A DNA stretch of 64,000 bases, taken from assembly GCA_034406715.1 (NCBI GenBank), contig CP137867.1, forward strand, positions 248,001-312,000. Direction: 5' to 3'. This document shows, in pieces, positions 1 to 9,256 of this stretch (the first letter of the stretch is position 1; each line of letters begins with the position of its first letter). This DNA comes from Rhodotorula mucilaginosa (Eukaryota; Basidiomycota; Microbotryomycetes; Sporidiobolales; Sporidiobolaceae). The position numbers and the translations under genes are program-made. The notes beneath the pieces were generated by a model, which worked only from the letters and a program-made list of their open reading frames with translations, had not been told where the DNA came from and did no database searches.

Positions 1-211
1 ACCGAAAGCCGCATTTCGCTTGATCCTCGCTCTGTTCGGGACTGCGGCATGCGTCAACAAGCGGCCTGACGAAAGATCGGCGGAGGGAGGAAGGTGACGA
101 TCGGGGTGATCGAGCACGATAAGATCTGATACGGACCAAAGTCTGACGCGGTCGCGGCGCTGGTGCGGAGTGGAGATGTATATCATATTGCACGCCTCGA
201 TGAAACGAGAG

Positions 212-2096
212 CTAGTAGCGCGACAGACGACGGCCACCGAGCCAGGTGGCGAACCAGTGCTGGGTGCGAAGGATCAGCACGGAAGAACGGGGGCAAAGGA
301 GAGCAACTCCAACTCACATAGAGGAGGGAGATACGGTTGCGCCACGACAACGACTTGTATAGATATGCCGAACGCCAGAGCAGCCCTGCAAAAAGCTCGT
401 TCAGCTGCCGCGAACGGAAGAAAAGACACGGCAGACTCACATGCTGCCCGCCCAGTGAGCTCGCCCTTTGGACCTTCGTTGACTTTGGTCCGGTCGACAA
501 TCGCACTCCATCCGCCAGTATATGCCATCATCTGTGGCGAGCAAAACCGCGGTGTCAACGGCTGCGCCGATAGATCGCGAGAAAGTTCGGACTCACGCCT
601 TGGTTGTGGAAGACAAACGATCCCGGGTCTGCTCGACCCTTTGCTTCCGCGTTGAGGATCTTGACGAGCCATTGCGCTTCTTGAGAGGCAACTGGACGGA
701 AGAGGAGGACTTTAGTCTCGGTAAGTCGTCGCAAAACGGGCAGAATCCGGCGTACCTTGAGCCGTCGCCGGTAGCTTGTCCGGGAGAGCGCTCGCATCGC
801 CAATGCAGTAGACATCCTTCATTTCCTTGCCGTCGTTTGCGATGGTGCGGAAGTGGTCGGTGATCCGTAGACTGTGCGTCTTTTCGTCTTTTTGCAGCTC
901 GGTGATCGATTCGATGAGCGGATTGGGGGCGAGCCCGGTGTTCCAGACGAGGAGGCCGAAGGGGACCTTTCCTTCCTCCTTGATATCGAGATAGCCCTCG
1001 CCGACCTTGGTGACGTGCCGCGATCCCTTGATATTGATGCCGGCTCGGTCAAACTTGGACACGGCGTACTCGGCGAGGTTCTTGTCGAACGAGCCGAGGA
1101 TTTGTGGTGCGACGTCGTACAGTGTGCTGGGGACATCTCGCTATCAGTACTCGTGTGTATAAATTAGAGATCCCGAGCAAGCCTTACATGCGACAGTGCG
1201 GTGCGAGCTCGGGATAGGCGCGCTGGAGGTCGGTGATGAGAGTGTCGTGCAGTTCGGCCGCGAACTCGACCCCGGTCGGACCACCTCCAACGATCGCAAA
1301 GTGCAAGAGACCGACGCGCTCTTCGTCCGTCACGGTCGGCTGGCTCGCCAGTTCGAAACACTCGAGGATACGGTTTCGGATTTTGGCAGCGTCGCGGACG
1401 TCCTTGAGGAAGTAACCATACTCGGCGACGCCCGGAGTGCCGAATGTTGCCGAGTAGCAGCCGACAGCGATCACGAGCTTGTCGTACGAGAGGTCGAACG
1501 GTTTCGAGCCCGGGAAAGACGCTGCTGGCTTGAGCGAGTCGTCCACGTTCTCGATATTCGGGTTGATAATCTTTTTGCGAGCAGCAGAGCCCGTCGCGGG
1601 CATACACGTGACGCGCTTCCGATCAAAGTCGATCTTGTCGGCCCACGCTTGGAGATACCGCTGCGGGAGTCGAGCTTGTCAACTTCCGGAGAACCTTTAT
1701 TTCTCGCGAAGGAAAGGAAACGCACCACTTCTGGGTACCGGCGCACGGGCTCTAGAGCGCTGTTGTAGTCGAGAGTCCCCACCGAAGCGGCAGACAGCAA
1801 AGGTGTGAATGCGAAGTAGGTGTTTGGACTGACTGTTTCTCGGCGAAGCGATTTGAGCGATTGTGCAGGCAAAGGGCAGAGTCTTTTTCCCGTCACTCAC
1901 TGACGGTCACATCATATCTGCGCTTGTCCACCTTGCGCATGACCTCGTATGCACCCCAACCCGACCCCAGCACCACCAACCGTGGCTTGTCGCGGCGCAA
2001 AGACGATGAGAATTGACGCAGCGACCTTGCTGCAGTCGGAGCGGCGTCCTGCGCCCGCAGAGTCAAGCGATGGACCTTGCTAGCCCTTGTGAACAT
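212..2096 (-). CDS. NDE1: Alternative (type II) NADH:ubiquinone oxidoreductase, mitochondrial
   Basis: Single-polypeptide, rotenone-insensitive NADH dehydrogenase that passes electrons from NADH to ubiquinone without pumping protons. The N-terminus is a basic, Ser/Arg-rich presequence (MFTRASKVHRLTLRAQ) ending near RQFSSSLRRDKP. The first dinucleotide fold follows (LVVLGSGWGAYEVMRKVD, FAD), then the family block SPNTYFAFTPLL. The second fold, FAIVGGGPTGVEFAAELHD, lies mid-protein (NADH), then a GDAS flavin block and the C-terminal membrane-anchoring block LLWRSAYLYKSLSWRNR. The last small exon reads HWFATWLGGRRLSRY and stops at 212. Five or more introns; the first splices ..DVTV/ISPNTYF.. with GTGAGT at about 1906. 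No EF-hand was seen. Whether it faces the matrix (NDI1) or the intermembrane space (NDE1) cannot be told from this. Family assignment is very safe; the internal introns at 300-700 are approximate. Confidence 0.93.
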
Positions 2097-2464
2097 TTTT
2101 TAGGAGTAGAGACCGAAGCAAGGAAACGATTGAGCCGCTGCATGAGGTGCGAGGCTGCGTCGGCTTCTTTCGCAAGATGACGCGGAAAGAGTCGGGCTCG
2201 GAGGAGGATCGTCCGCGAGCGGCTCGAGCCGACCAAACCCGAGGATTTAGCGGACCGCCTTCCTCCGTCGTGCGTGCGAAAACCTTTTTAGAGCTAAGAG
2301 CTACACCAGTGTGATACGAGACAAACAACAACCTGGCCGAATCCTCGACAAAGGGGAGGCGGGGAGAAGATACAGAGGGATCAAATTTTGGTCATGCGCG
2401 ACGTCGATGTCTGGCAAGAAGTGCAGAAAAGGGAAGCAGTCATAAGGTGCACGGCGCGGATAGC
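2097..2464. other. Spacer between NDE1 and the RGS gene
   Basis: Promoter side of the NADH dehydrogenase gene and 3' side of the RGS gene, both on the minus strand. Short open frames here have no recognisable content. No clear TATA element or repeat was seen. Confidence 0.5.
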
Positions 2465-3977
2465 CTAAGCATTCGGCACGGCCATGAGGACAACTCCGAT
2501 GGTCAAGAGTGCGACGACGCCGACCAAGAACGCGTAGGCAACGATCCGCCACTGCGAACGCGCAACGTCCGGCGAAAAGACGGCCGTCACCGGACCCCAG
2601 ACCGGCGCCGAGTCCGGCACGACTCCCCGAGACGTCGAGCCGCCGGAGCGGTACGACGGCGGTCGAGGTGAAGAGGCGGTTTGAGCGTAAGGGACGGCGG
2701 GCGCGGTGGCGGCCGCCTCCTTTTCCCAAGGGTATGGAGTAGCCGAGGTCTGCGTCCGGTAAGACTGGTTCGCAGAGTCGCCTGCAGTCTTGGACTCGTC
2801 TCCGCACGAGGCTTCCAAGCAGCCGTAAGACGATTCCTCATCCCGCGAACCCGAGGTGGAGGACCGGGGCGTGGTCGGGCACTTGATGGGGACGATCGAT
2901 CCCGACACGACGGTGGGCGCGGCAAGCTCGTACGGGAGCAGCTGGCGGTCCTCGCCGAGCAACCAGATCACGGCGCAGATGCGATTGAGGGCCATGACCA
3001 TGATGGCGACGCCGAGGAGGATGAACGGAAGTCCGATGACTCGATAGCCGCGAGCATGATTCGTCCTGCGCGGGTTGAAGCAAATCAGCATGTAGACACT
3101 TGAGGCGCTTGTACTTTTTTCAGCAACGAACCCGATTGCGACGAGGGGAGGAACGAGTCCGAGGAGGAAGACGAAAAGACCGAGCGAGAAACAGAAGACG
3201 AGGCGACGAGGACCGGCATTGGCGACCGAGGAGCGCGCATACGCCGACAATGACCGTGCGAGGGACTGCTCGACGATCTCGCGGGCGGGAGCAAAGTCCT
3301 TCGGATCCCCCGTCGTACCAGCTTCGACGAGAACCTTGTCCCGAGTCGCGCGCGGCAGGTTGAGCTCGAGCGGACCGTCCGGCGCAAAAAAACTGTCGAG
3401 ACCACGACGGAGGGAAGTCGCGAGGTACTCGGGCAGGTGCGACGCCGTGCGAGTCGCCTCGGGTGCGGTCGAGACGACGACGTCCCGGTCGACCTTTTCT
3501 GTCTGCGGGGCCTTGTTCTGGCGCTCGTACGCTCGATACTCCTTCTCGTACTCGTTGAGCCAGAGGATGAAGTACAGGTTTTCGGCCGAGTATTCCTTGT
3601 AGACGAGGTAGCCCTGCGAGAGCAAAGCGGACCAGGACAATTTAGCGGGTGAGGCGTCGACAACACCCCGAGCTGCGACCACGCACCTCGAAATCCTTGA
3701 GAGACAACGGCGAGAGGTGCTTGTTGGCGATAACGTCGTCCAAACGAACGTCCGTGAGCGGTGTCGCCTTGAGCGACCGCACGGATCCGACCATCCCCGT
3801 CGCTTTCGGCGGCGACAGCAACCGCACGGGTACCTTGACCAAGTTCCAGATCGGATAGGTGAGCGTGTGCCGGATAGGCCGCGAAGATGCCGGGACGGGC
3901 GGCGGAACCTCCATTCCGCTATACTTCGAGTCGATCCGAGCGGCCGAGGACGGCGCCGGAACAGCGAGAGTCGCCAT
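2465..3977 (-). CDS. Rax1-like RGS-domain membrane protein
   Basis: Resembles the fungal Rax1 group, in which an RGS fold precedes membrane segments; yeast Rax1 acts in bud-site selection. Exon 1 (MATLAVPAPSSAARID..) holds the start of the RGS region (..TDVRLDDVIANKHLSPLSLKDFE). It is spliced at a GTGCGT donor near 3690 to GYLVYKEYSAENLYFILW, a typical RGS helix. The fold ends near REIVEQSLARSLSAYARSS. Three hydrophobic segments follow: CFSLGLFVFLLGLVPPLVAI, VIGLPFILLGVAIMVMALN, and a C-terminal IVAYAFLVGVVALLTIGVV that ends five residues before the stop. Between the second and third lies a Ser/Pro-rich loop of about 130 residues. At 3060-3125 a 60-bp stretch after LVAIG may be an intron that also stays open in frame, so that loop is uncertain. 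The ATG at 3977 is the first in frame. Confidence 0.78.
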
Positions 3978-5099
3978 GTTGGATCGTCGAGGGGTTGCAG
4001 GGTTCCGGAACCGAGGGAGTATCGACGGGACTGGACCCAGGGGCGGAGAGTGGTCTATCGGTGCGGTGTAGCGTGCTGCGTGACAATGCGCGGACGGTCG
4101 GCGGCGGAGATGCACTTGGGCGCTGACAAGAGCTCCCAAGATCGGTAGCTGTATCCTGACTGCAAAGGGCGACCGGTCTGGCGTCTGTAGCTCGAGAGGC
4201 CGAGAGGCAAAGGTCGGACGGCGCTGGTGGCGAAAGAACGCGGGCTGTCTGTACCTGTACAGAGCCACGATCTTCGCGAGCCGGCGGAGCAAAAGCAAAG
4301 AACTTGGCGTCGCGTGCGCTCGAGATATGAAGCCAAATTAATCCAGGCACGGTTCATTTCCAGGTGAGACAGGCTTCTCGAGTTTCCGGCGAAGGAAACA
4401 GCCGCTGGGCTTGCCGCTTGTCCCATCGCAGTTAACGATCTTTCGTTCGCTCCGGAACGCTCTTGTGAGGCCCGGCAGGTACAGTACTGTAGGCGACAGG
4501 GCATAAAGCTCGGGAACAAGCTTGTCACGCCGGCGATGCAAGGTTTCTATGTGCCTTCCGCCGTCCGAAGCCGAGTCATTATACCATAGGAAGGTAATGA
4601 GAAGGCTATTTAAGAGCAGAAGCTTAAGCTTCGGAGCTTGAAGGAAAGCTCCAAGCTTGTCTACACCCGAGACAGCACTTCCAGTACTGCGCCAGCTTGA
4701 CCTCTGTCAGCTGCAGGCAGCTGTGGCACAGTGACGAACGCCTGCGGGCCGTCTCCCACATGCTCGCCCAGCACTGGGCGGGCAGGGACAAAGCCGCTTT
4801 GCCTTAATTATTGCGCGCGCGGCGCGCAGTGCAGACCAGTCCGTAAGGCGCGCGAGGAGGTCGGAAAGAGTCCGCAGTGTCGACGATAGTGTGATGATGC
4901 AATATAAGCAAAGTGTTGACGGTAATACAATGAAGATTGCTCCCGAGCGGGCAAGTAGCTACTGTAAGGGAGGACCTAGAGCTCTGAATGAGCCAGCGAG
5001 AAGAGCGCAGCGTCAGTCAACATTTCGGCAACTGTGAGTCTCTGTCTCGGTGTGCTCCGGCGCTGGACGGTGGCGTGAGGGACGGATCGGCGGCGGTAG
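3978..5099. other. Long spacer upstream of the RGS gene
   Basis: About 1.1 kb without a convincing coding frame on either strand. It would contain the RGS promoter and the 3' end of the calcipressin/snoRNA transcript coming from the right. It is less GC-rich around 4500-4950 and holds one imperfect inverted repeat, listed separately. No tRNA-like A/B boxes were noticed. Confidence 0.5.
4626..4658. repeat. Imperfect inverted repeat, 13-14 bp arms
   Basis: Left arm AAGCTTCGGAGCTT (4626-4639) and right arm AAGCTCCAAGCTT (4646-4658) are complementary apart from one unpaired base, with a 6-nt loop. Further AGCTT units flank it. It could be a hairpin terminator-like or protein-binding element; no function can be assigned. 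Confidence 0.6.
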
Positions 5100-5203
5100 A
5101 AGGCATCAGAAATCAAGGCAATTGAATCGTTTTGTCCGCCCTGCCCGTGGTGTCCGTAGACCCAGGGCTCGGTACAGGTCTGAGATATTGTTCATCGTGT
5201 GAG
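5100..5203 (-). ncRNA. C/D-box snoRNA candidate, copy 2 (snR56/U25-like guide)
   Basis: Read on the minus strand it has a C-like box ACGATGA (5192-5198), a guide ending CAGACCTGTA, a D'-type box CCGA (5169-5172), a GC hairpin (GCCCTG..CAGGGC), and a terminal CTGA D box (5106-5109). CAGACCTGT is complementary to the conserved 18S rRNA stretch ACAGGUCUG. That is the target I recall for yeast snR56 and vertebrate U25, whose methylated G lies five bases from the box. The C box departs from consensus RUGAUGA at one base. It lies in an apparent intron whose donor (GTGAGC) is at 5276-5281. It is clearly related in order and sequence to the element at 5440-5550. Confidence 0.6.
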
Positions 5204-5439
5204 GAGGGATTCCGGGGGGGGGGGGGGGGCACGGTTGCCGTGGCCGCATGCTGCAGGGGGAGAGAAAGAAAGCAAGCTCACCTCGGTGAACGATCGGGTT
5301 CCACGAGAGGGTGCGAGACGAGCAACGGCCTGGATGGATGCGACGCCAACAAAGAAGAAAGAAGAGAGTCAGCACCGTCCTCACTCTCAATACGTATCGA
5401 AGCGATGATGCGATGGAAGGCGAGACGATAGCGGCGAAG

Positions 5440-5550
5440 GGAGGATCAGATAAGAAAGGCAATTTCGAGTGTTTGTCCTTCAATCCGTCCCAGTTTCTTG
5501 AGCTGGGACAGTATTCGGTACAGGTCTGTAATGTTTGTTCATCGTGTAAA
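5440..5550 (-). ncRNA. C/D-box snoRNA candidate, copy 1 (snR56/U25-like guide)
   Basis: Minus-strand order: C-like box ACGATGA (5539-5545), guide CATTACAGACCTGTA, D'-type box CCGA (5515-5518), a strong hairpin with TCCCAG/CTGGGA arms, and a D box CTGA (5446-5449). The guide matches 18S ACAGGUCUGU plus flanking bases, allowing one G-U pair, and is a better match than copy 2. It lies in an apparent intron with donor GTGAGG at about 5638-5643 and acceptor at about 5330. Shared ends (ACACGATGAACAA at the 5' end; ATTGCCTT then CTGAT at the 3' end) show the two copies are paralogues. The internal hairpin is conserved although its sequence differs, which argues for RNA function. Confidence 0.65.
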
Positions 5551-6235
5551 GGAGAGGGGCGCGGGGGGAAGGGAGGGGGGCGCGGGGGGGGGGGTCGAGG
5601 GAAGTGGGGAGACAAGCGGGAAAGAAGGGAGGGAGGGCCTCACGTTGCGCGTGGCTGCAAGCCCGAATAGGTGGCGTGTCCTCCATTCTCGCAACGACGC
5701 AGGAGTAGGACAGAGGACCTGCGAGCTATTCGAGCGCGAACGAGAAAAAATGTGTCAGCTCCAAGGCCGCTCAAGCAAGGATGCCCTTGTCATGTTTGCT
5801 CCAGAAGAGGCGCGCGGCGAGGCTCGAGGGATCAGTGTATAGAGGTTGTCCACAGCTAAACCCCAACGTCGACCTGTCTAGCCTTGACACTCCGTCCGCC
5901 TCCTGAAAGAAGGAACGGAAAGAGCCCGAGGGCGTAGGCAGGTCGTCACGACGAGGCTTAGAAAACCCAAAGGTGTGTCGGAGACAATAAATATAGTACC
6001 ATCATGTTTGATTGGTCGAGAGAAGGAGGACGGGGCTGGACAGGGAGAGGAGGGAGAAGAAACGGCAAGGAGGCGTACTAACCTGATCAGCCCGGACGAG
6101 GACGCCATCCGACCCACCGTCGAAACTCCGCACAGATGTGCCTGCAAAAGGCGCGGGTATCGAAGAGAAGGTCAGCGCTAGAGCCCGCTGTTTCACGAAA
6201 AATAGTGATTTTCGATCGGGCGAGGTCGAAGAAAA

Positions 6236-6348
6236 CGCATCAGGGATTTGTAGAACTCGATAGATTTGGTCCGCAGCAACGTCGGCCAATTGGCTTTTCG
6301 TTCTCGGTAGAACAGAAATCATTATATTTTTTACGTTCATCGTGTGCG
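6236..6348 (-). ncRNA. Third C/D-box snoRNA candidate
   Basis: It has the same layout as the two elements further left: ACGATGA C-like box (6337-6343), D'-type CCGA (6304-6307) after the guide ATGATTTCTGTTCTA, and a terminal CTGA (6240-6243). Flanking CGCA and TGCG could form the terminal stem. I could not assign an rRNA target for either guide. It lies in the first apparent intron after the calcipressin stop codon (donor GTGAGT at 6452-6457, acceptor near 6188 or 6142). It is weaker than the other two because no target match supports it. Confidence 0.45.
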
Positions 6349-6472
6349 TGTGCGGTTGTTGTCGTCGGGTGTCGCGGGGGCGCGGTGGCCGGGATTTGGG
6401 CGCAAGACGTGACGAGGGAAGAGATGAGGCGAGAGGACAAGCGAGAGAGACACTCACGAGGATTCACGCCAG

Positions 6473-7745
6473 CTACTGTACTGGTGGCCGCGCCGTCGGG
6501 ATGAACCTATGGCCGCCCATCCTCTCGCGACCTTCCAGCTCCAGCTCGTCGTCGGCGTCATCGTCCCCCCGCCTCGGCAGCATCGCCTCAATCGTCGCCT
6601 TGACCGAAGTGATCCTACTCGCTCCAGGTGGGGGAGTCGCCGTCGTCGATGGCGGTGTTGGCGGCTGCTGAGCGGTTCCGTTTTCGTCGACGAAGACGAC
6701 GGCGGGGGAGGAGACGGTCACGGCTGGTCGTAGCTGTAGGGGTTTGGGGACAGAGGAGGAGATGGGCGGTATGGGAGCGGGGGCGAGGACGAGGTGAGTC
6801 GTCCGCGTCGTGCCGAGCTCGGGGTTGTCGTCGTTGTCGTCCTGCATGATGGACCCATCCTCGTCCTCGTCCTCCTCGTCGTCGTCCTCTCCGACGTCGA
6901 CGCTAAGGAACCTCAACGCCCTCGCGAGTTCGTCCGCCCAAGCCTCGTCCGGCGCCGCCGCTTTCTTCAGCTCGTCGAGCTCGACCAACCCGGACCTCGG
7001 CGTCGGGGGTTCATCGCCCGGGTGCCACGTCGCCGTGTTGGGACTGTCTTCTTCGAGTTGTTGCCATCCGACAGGAGGGGAACCGGGAGGCGAGATGAGA
7101 AAGTTGCGGCCGGACGAAGGGACCTCGAGGTGGTGTGCTGCTCCGGGGTGGTGGTCATCGTGCGAGTGCGAGTGTGGTGGGAGGTGCACGAATCGAGCGG
7201 GTGGGAAAGGTGGACCGTAGTAGGCCCTCAAGGGCTCGTAACTAGGTCATGGTGGGGCGGTCGCGAGTCGTGAGAAGAAGAGAGAGAAAGAGAGAAGAAG
7301 AAAAAGAGCGCGCGCGCCCAAGTCAGCTCGAGTTTCTCGCTCGAAATCTCCGGCTTAATTCCGAAACACGCCTTGCACAGCTGAAGAGAGTCGAGACTCA
7401 CGCCTGGCCTGGATCGAGTCCTCTGGCGGTCAAGTCTGCCTCGTCGGCCCAGTAAAAGCCGTCCATCTCGTCCCTCGCGGCCTGAGCCTCTCGTTCCTGG
7501 TCGTAGACGCAGACGACCCTGCCGAGTCCGGGCAGCGGGGTCCACGCGTGGAGGGTGCCATAGCTTGCAAAGTGGGCGTGGAAGGCGGGCAGGAGGGACG
7601 AGTGGAGGACGAGGTGCGGGACGACGAGGATCAGGACGTTGGAGGGTGCGGGTGGCGGGCGACACAGGCGACGGCGGCGGCGGCGGCGAGCGGGAGCTGC
7701 GGGGCGAGGAGATGGGCTGGGTTCCATGACACTCTGTAGCATCAT
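6473..7745 (-). CDS. RCN1: Calcipressin (regulator of calcineurin)
   Basis: Binds and modulates the Ca2+/calmodulin phosphatase calcineurin in the cytosol. Two exons (7402-7745 and 6473-7241) give 370 residues. Exon 1 encodes an RRM-like fold (PSNVLILVVPHLVLHSSL .. LGRVVCVYDQEREAQAARDEM). Exon 2 opens with LRAYYGPPFPP and contains the calcipressin signature FLISPPGSPPVGW, the family's defining calcineurin-interaction motif. An acidic region (EDDDEEDEDEDG) and a C-terminal tail HRFIPTARPPVQ follow. The ATG at 7745 has two further in-frame ATGs just inside (7742, 7727). The intron splices CAGGC/TTACGAG cleanly. The gene is divergent from the Zap1-like gene with under 300 bp between starts. The stop is followed almost at once by a 3' UTR intron. 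Confidence 0.93.
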
Positions 7746-7816
7746 CGTTGTATGGCTATCGTGTGCTCGTGCTTACCATACCCACTCGTGTTCAGTGACG
7801 GTGACGTGTTGCGTGA

Positions 7817-7858
7817 GCCTCCCCTGCACTCTTGGCAGAGCTGCAGCTGAGGGGAGGC
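7817..7858. promoter_or_regulatory. Inverted CCCCT/AGGGG (STRE-like) pair in a divergent promoter
   Basis: GCCTCCCCT at 7817-7825 is the exact reverse complement of AGGGGAGGC at 7850-7858, separated by 24 nt. Each arm contains the stress-response core CCCCT. It sits in the 290-bp gap shared by calcipressin and the Zap1-like gene. A TGACGTG CRE-like word lies just upstream. Regulatory use is inference. Confidence 0.45.
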
Positions 7859-8036
7859 GGCGCAGCGCAGCGCGAGCACCCTCGCGGTCGTGACCGACAC
7901 TGATCATCTCCAGTTGCTCCCATCCCACGCATATCTCCCGCTAGCGAGAGGGATCCCGGTGCAGGGGGAGCGATCCGATCACCGAAGACCTCTGCGTCGT
8001 CTGCTCTCGACTCGCCGACTCGGGGGCGAGGTCACC

Positions 8037-9224
8037 ATGTCCACAGCCTTGTCGACCAGCACCAGCACCTGGAACGCCATTGATTCGTGCTCGGATTGCT
8101 GCACTCTCTACGACGACTGCGTAGACTGCTCCTCCTCCTCCTCCTTGTCCCTATCCGCCGCCGCGTGGCCCCCATCGTCGTCGTTGTCGTCGTCGTCGTC
8201 CGCCGAACTGCTCGCGTGCTGCGCCGCCGCACCCTCACTCTGGCAGCAGCAGCAGCAACAACCAGACTGCTTCGAATGCGCTGCGATCGAGCCGACCGCG
8301 GGTATCGCAACGAGCGAAGCAGCAGCAGCAGCAGCGGCGGCGGCAAAGAGCCATCTCGCGTGGTGTTGCGACGACGCGGAATGTCTCCCCTCGGGCACAG
8401 GCTCCACAGCAGCAGCAGCACAGGCATCGCCTCCTGGACTGGGTCTCGCGTACGACTCGAATGCGCTCGCGACGACGTCGGCCAGTAGTACTCCAATCGA
8501 GGACGACTGGATGCGATGGAGCGCCGCCGCGCTGGCCACAGCCACAGCCACAGCAACGGCAGCGACTGGACCGCGAACCCATGCCCCACCACCACCTCCG
8601 AACTCATGTCTCGATCCGAACTGCATTCCCGTCGTCGCGATGCCGCCGCCGCCGACGCTCGAATCCTCCACCCTCGCAGATTGTCCGTCTTGTGCCACCG
8701 GTCCCTCGACGTCCAGTCTGACAGGGACGCCGATCACAACGACGGAGGATCATCACCAACATGGTCTCGACCAGGACGGTTTACCGCACACCGATCTGGA
8801 CGAGTTGCTGAACGGTCTCGACGAGGAGACCATCCAAGATATCGTGCGCCTTCCTCCCCTTTTTCAGGTGCCTGCATAAATTTCTCGGAAGGGCTAATCT
8901 TTTCGCGATCTCCCGCGACCAGCTCAACTGTTGCTGCTGCGATACGGCGCTGCACGACCAACCTGCGACGTTTGACCCGGCCTCGCACACCCAACATCAA
9001 CAGCTCCCGCAGCACATCCACTGCCACGATTCGCATGATCATGATTTCCCTCTTCCTCTTCCTCCTCCTCCTCCTCCTCCTCTTCCTCACCCACTCCCTC
9101 TTGCTTCGTTTGCTCCCGATCCGGCTCCTCCGGCAGGGGCAGGAGGAGGGGGTGCACCCGTTGCCGTCTCGATGACGAACTTTCTCAGCCACCACCACCT
9201 ATCAACACCCGCTGCCGCAGCCGC

Positions 9225-9256
<32 letters not shown>

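Larger units (their letters stand above)
5050..6472 (-). other. Spliced non-coding 3' part of the calcipressin transcript (snoRNA host)
   Basis: Only 15 nt after the calcipressin stop (6473) comes a good donor (GTGAGTGTCTC, 6457 leftward). A run of apparent small exons and introns follows: exon about 6083-6187 (donor GTTAGT), an acceptor at about 5903, donor GTGAGG at about 5643, and exon about 5282-5329 (donor GTGAGC). No exon carries a conserved frame. The introns hold the snoRNA candidates. I read this as intron-bearing 3' UTR, or a separate non-coding host gene starting at the same place. G-runs (16 G at 5214-5229) lie in the introns. Confidence 0.5.

Noticed and set aside
5480-5859. Small protein genes in the calcipressin 3' region (e.g. 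MEDTPPIRACSHAQR..)
   Set aside because: Frames are short, unlike each other and cut by splice sites; the snoRNA features explain the sequence better.
5880-6082. Fourth snoRNA (CATGATGG .. CCGA) in the second 3' UTR intron
   Set aside because: The C box has a mismatch and no CTGA D box lies at a suitable distance.
8108-8737. Long antisense open frame opposite the Zap1-like exon 1 (also at 9665-10414 and 10009-11004)
   Set aside because: Produced by GC-rich, repeat-coding sequence; Arg/Cys/Asp runs mirror the sense low complexity, and the sense strand has clear fingers and splice sites.
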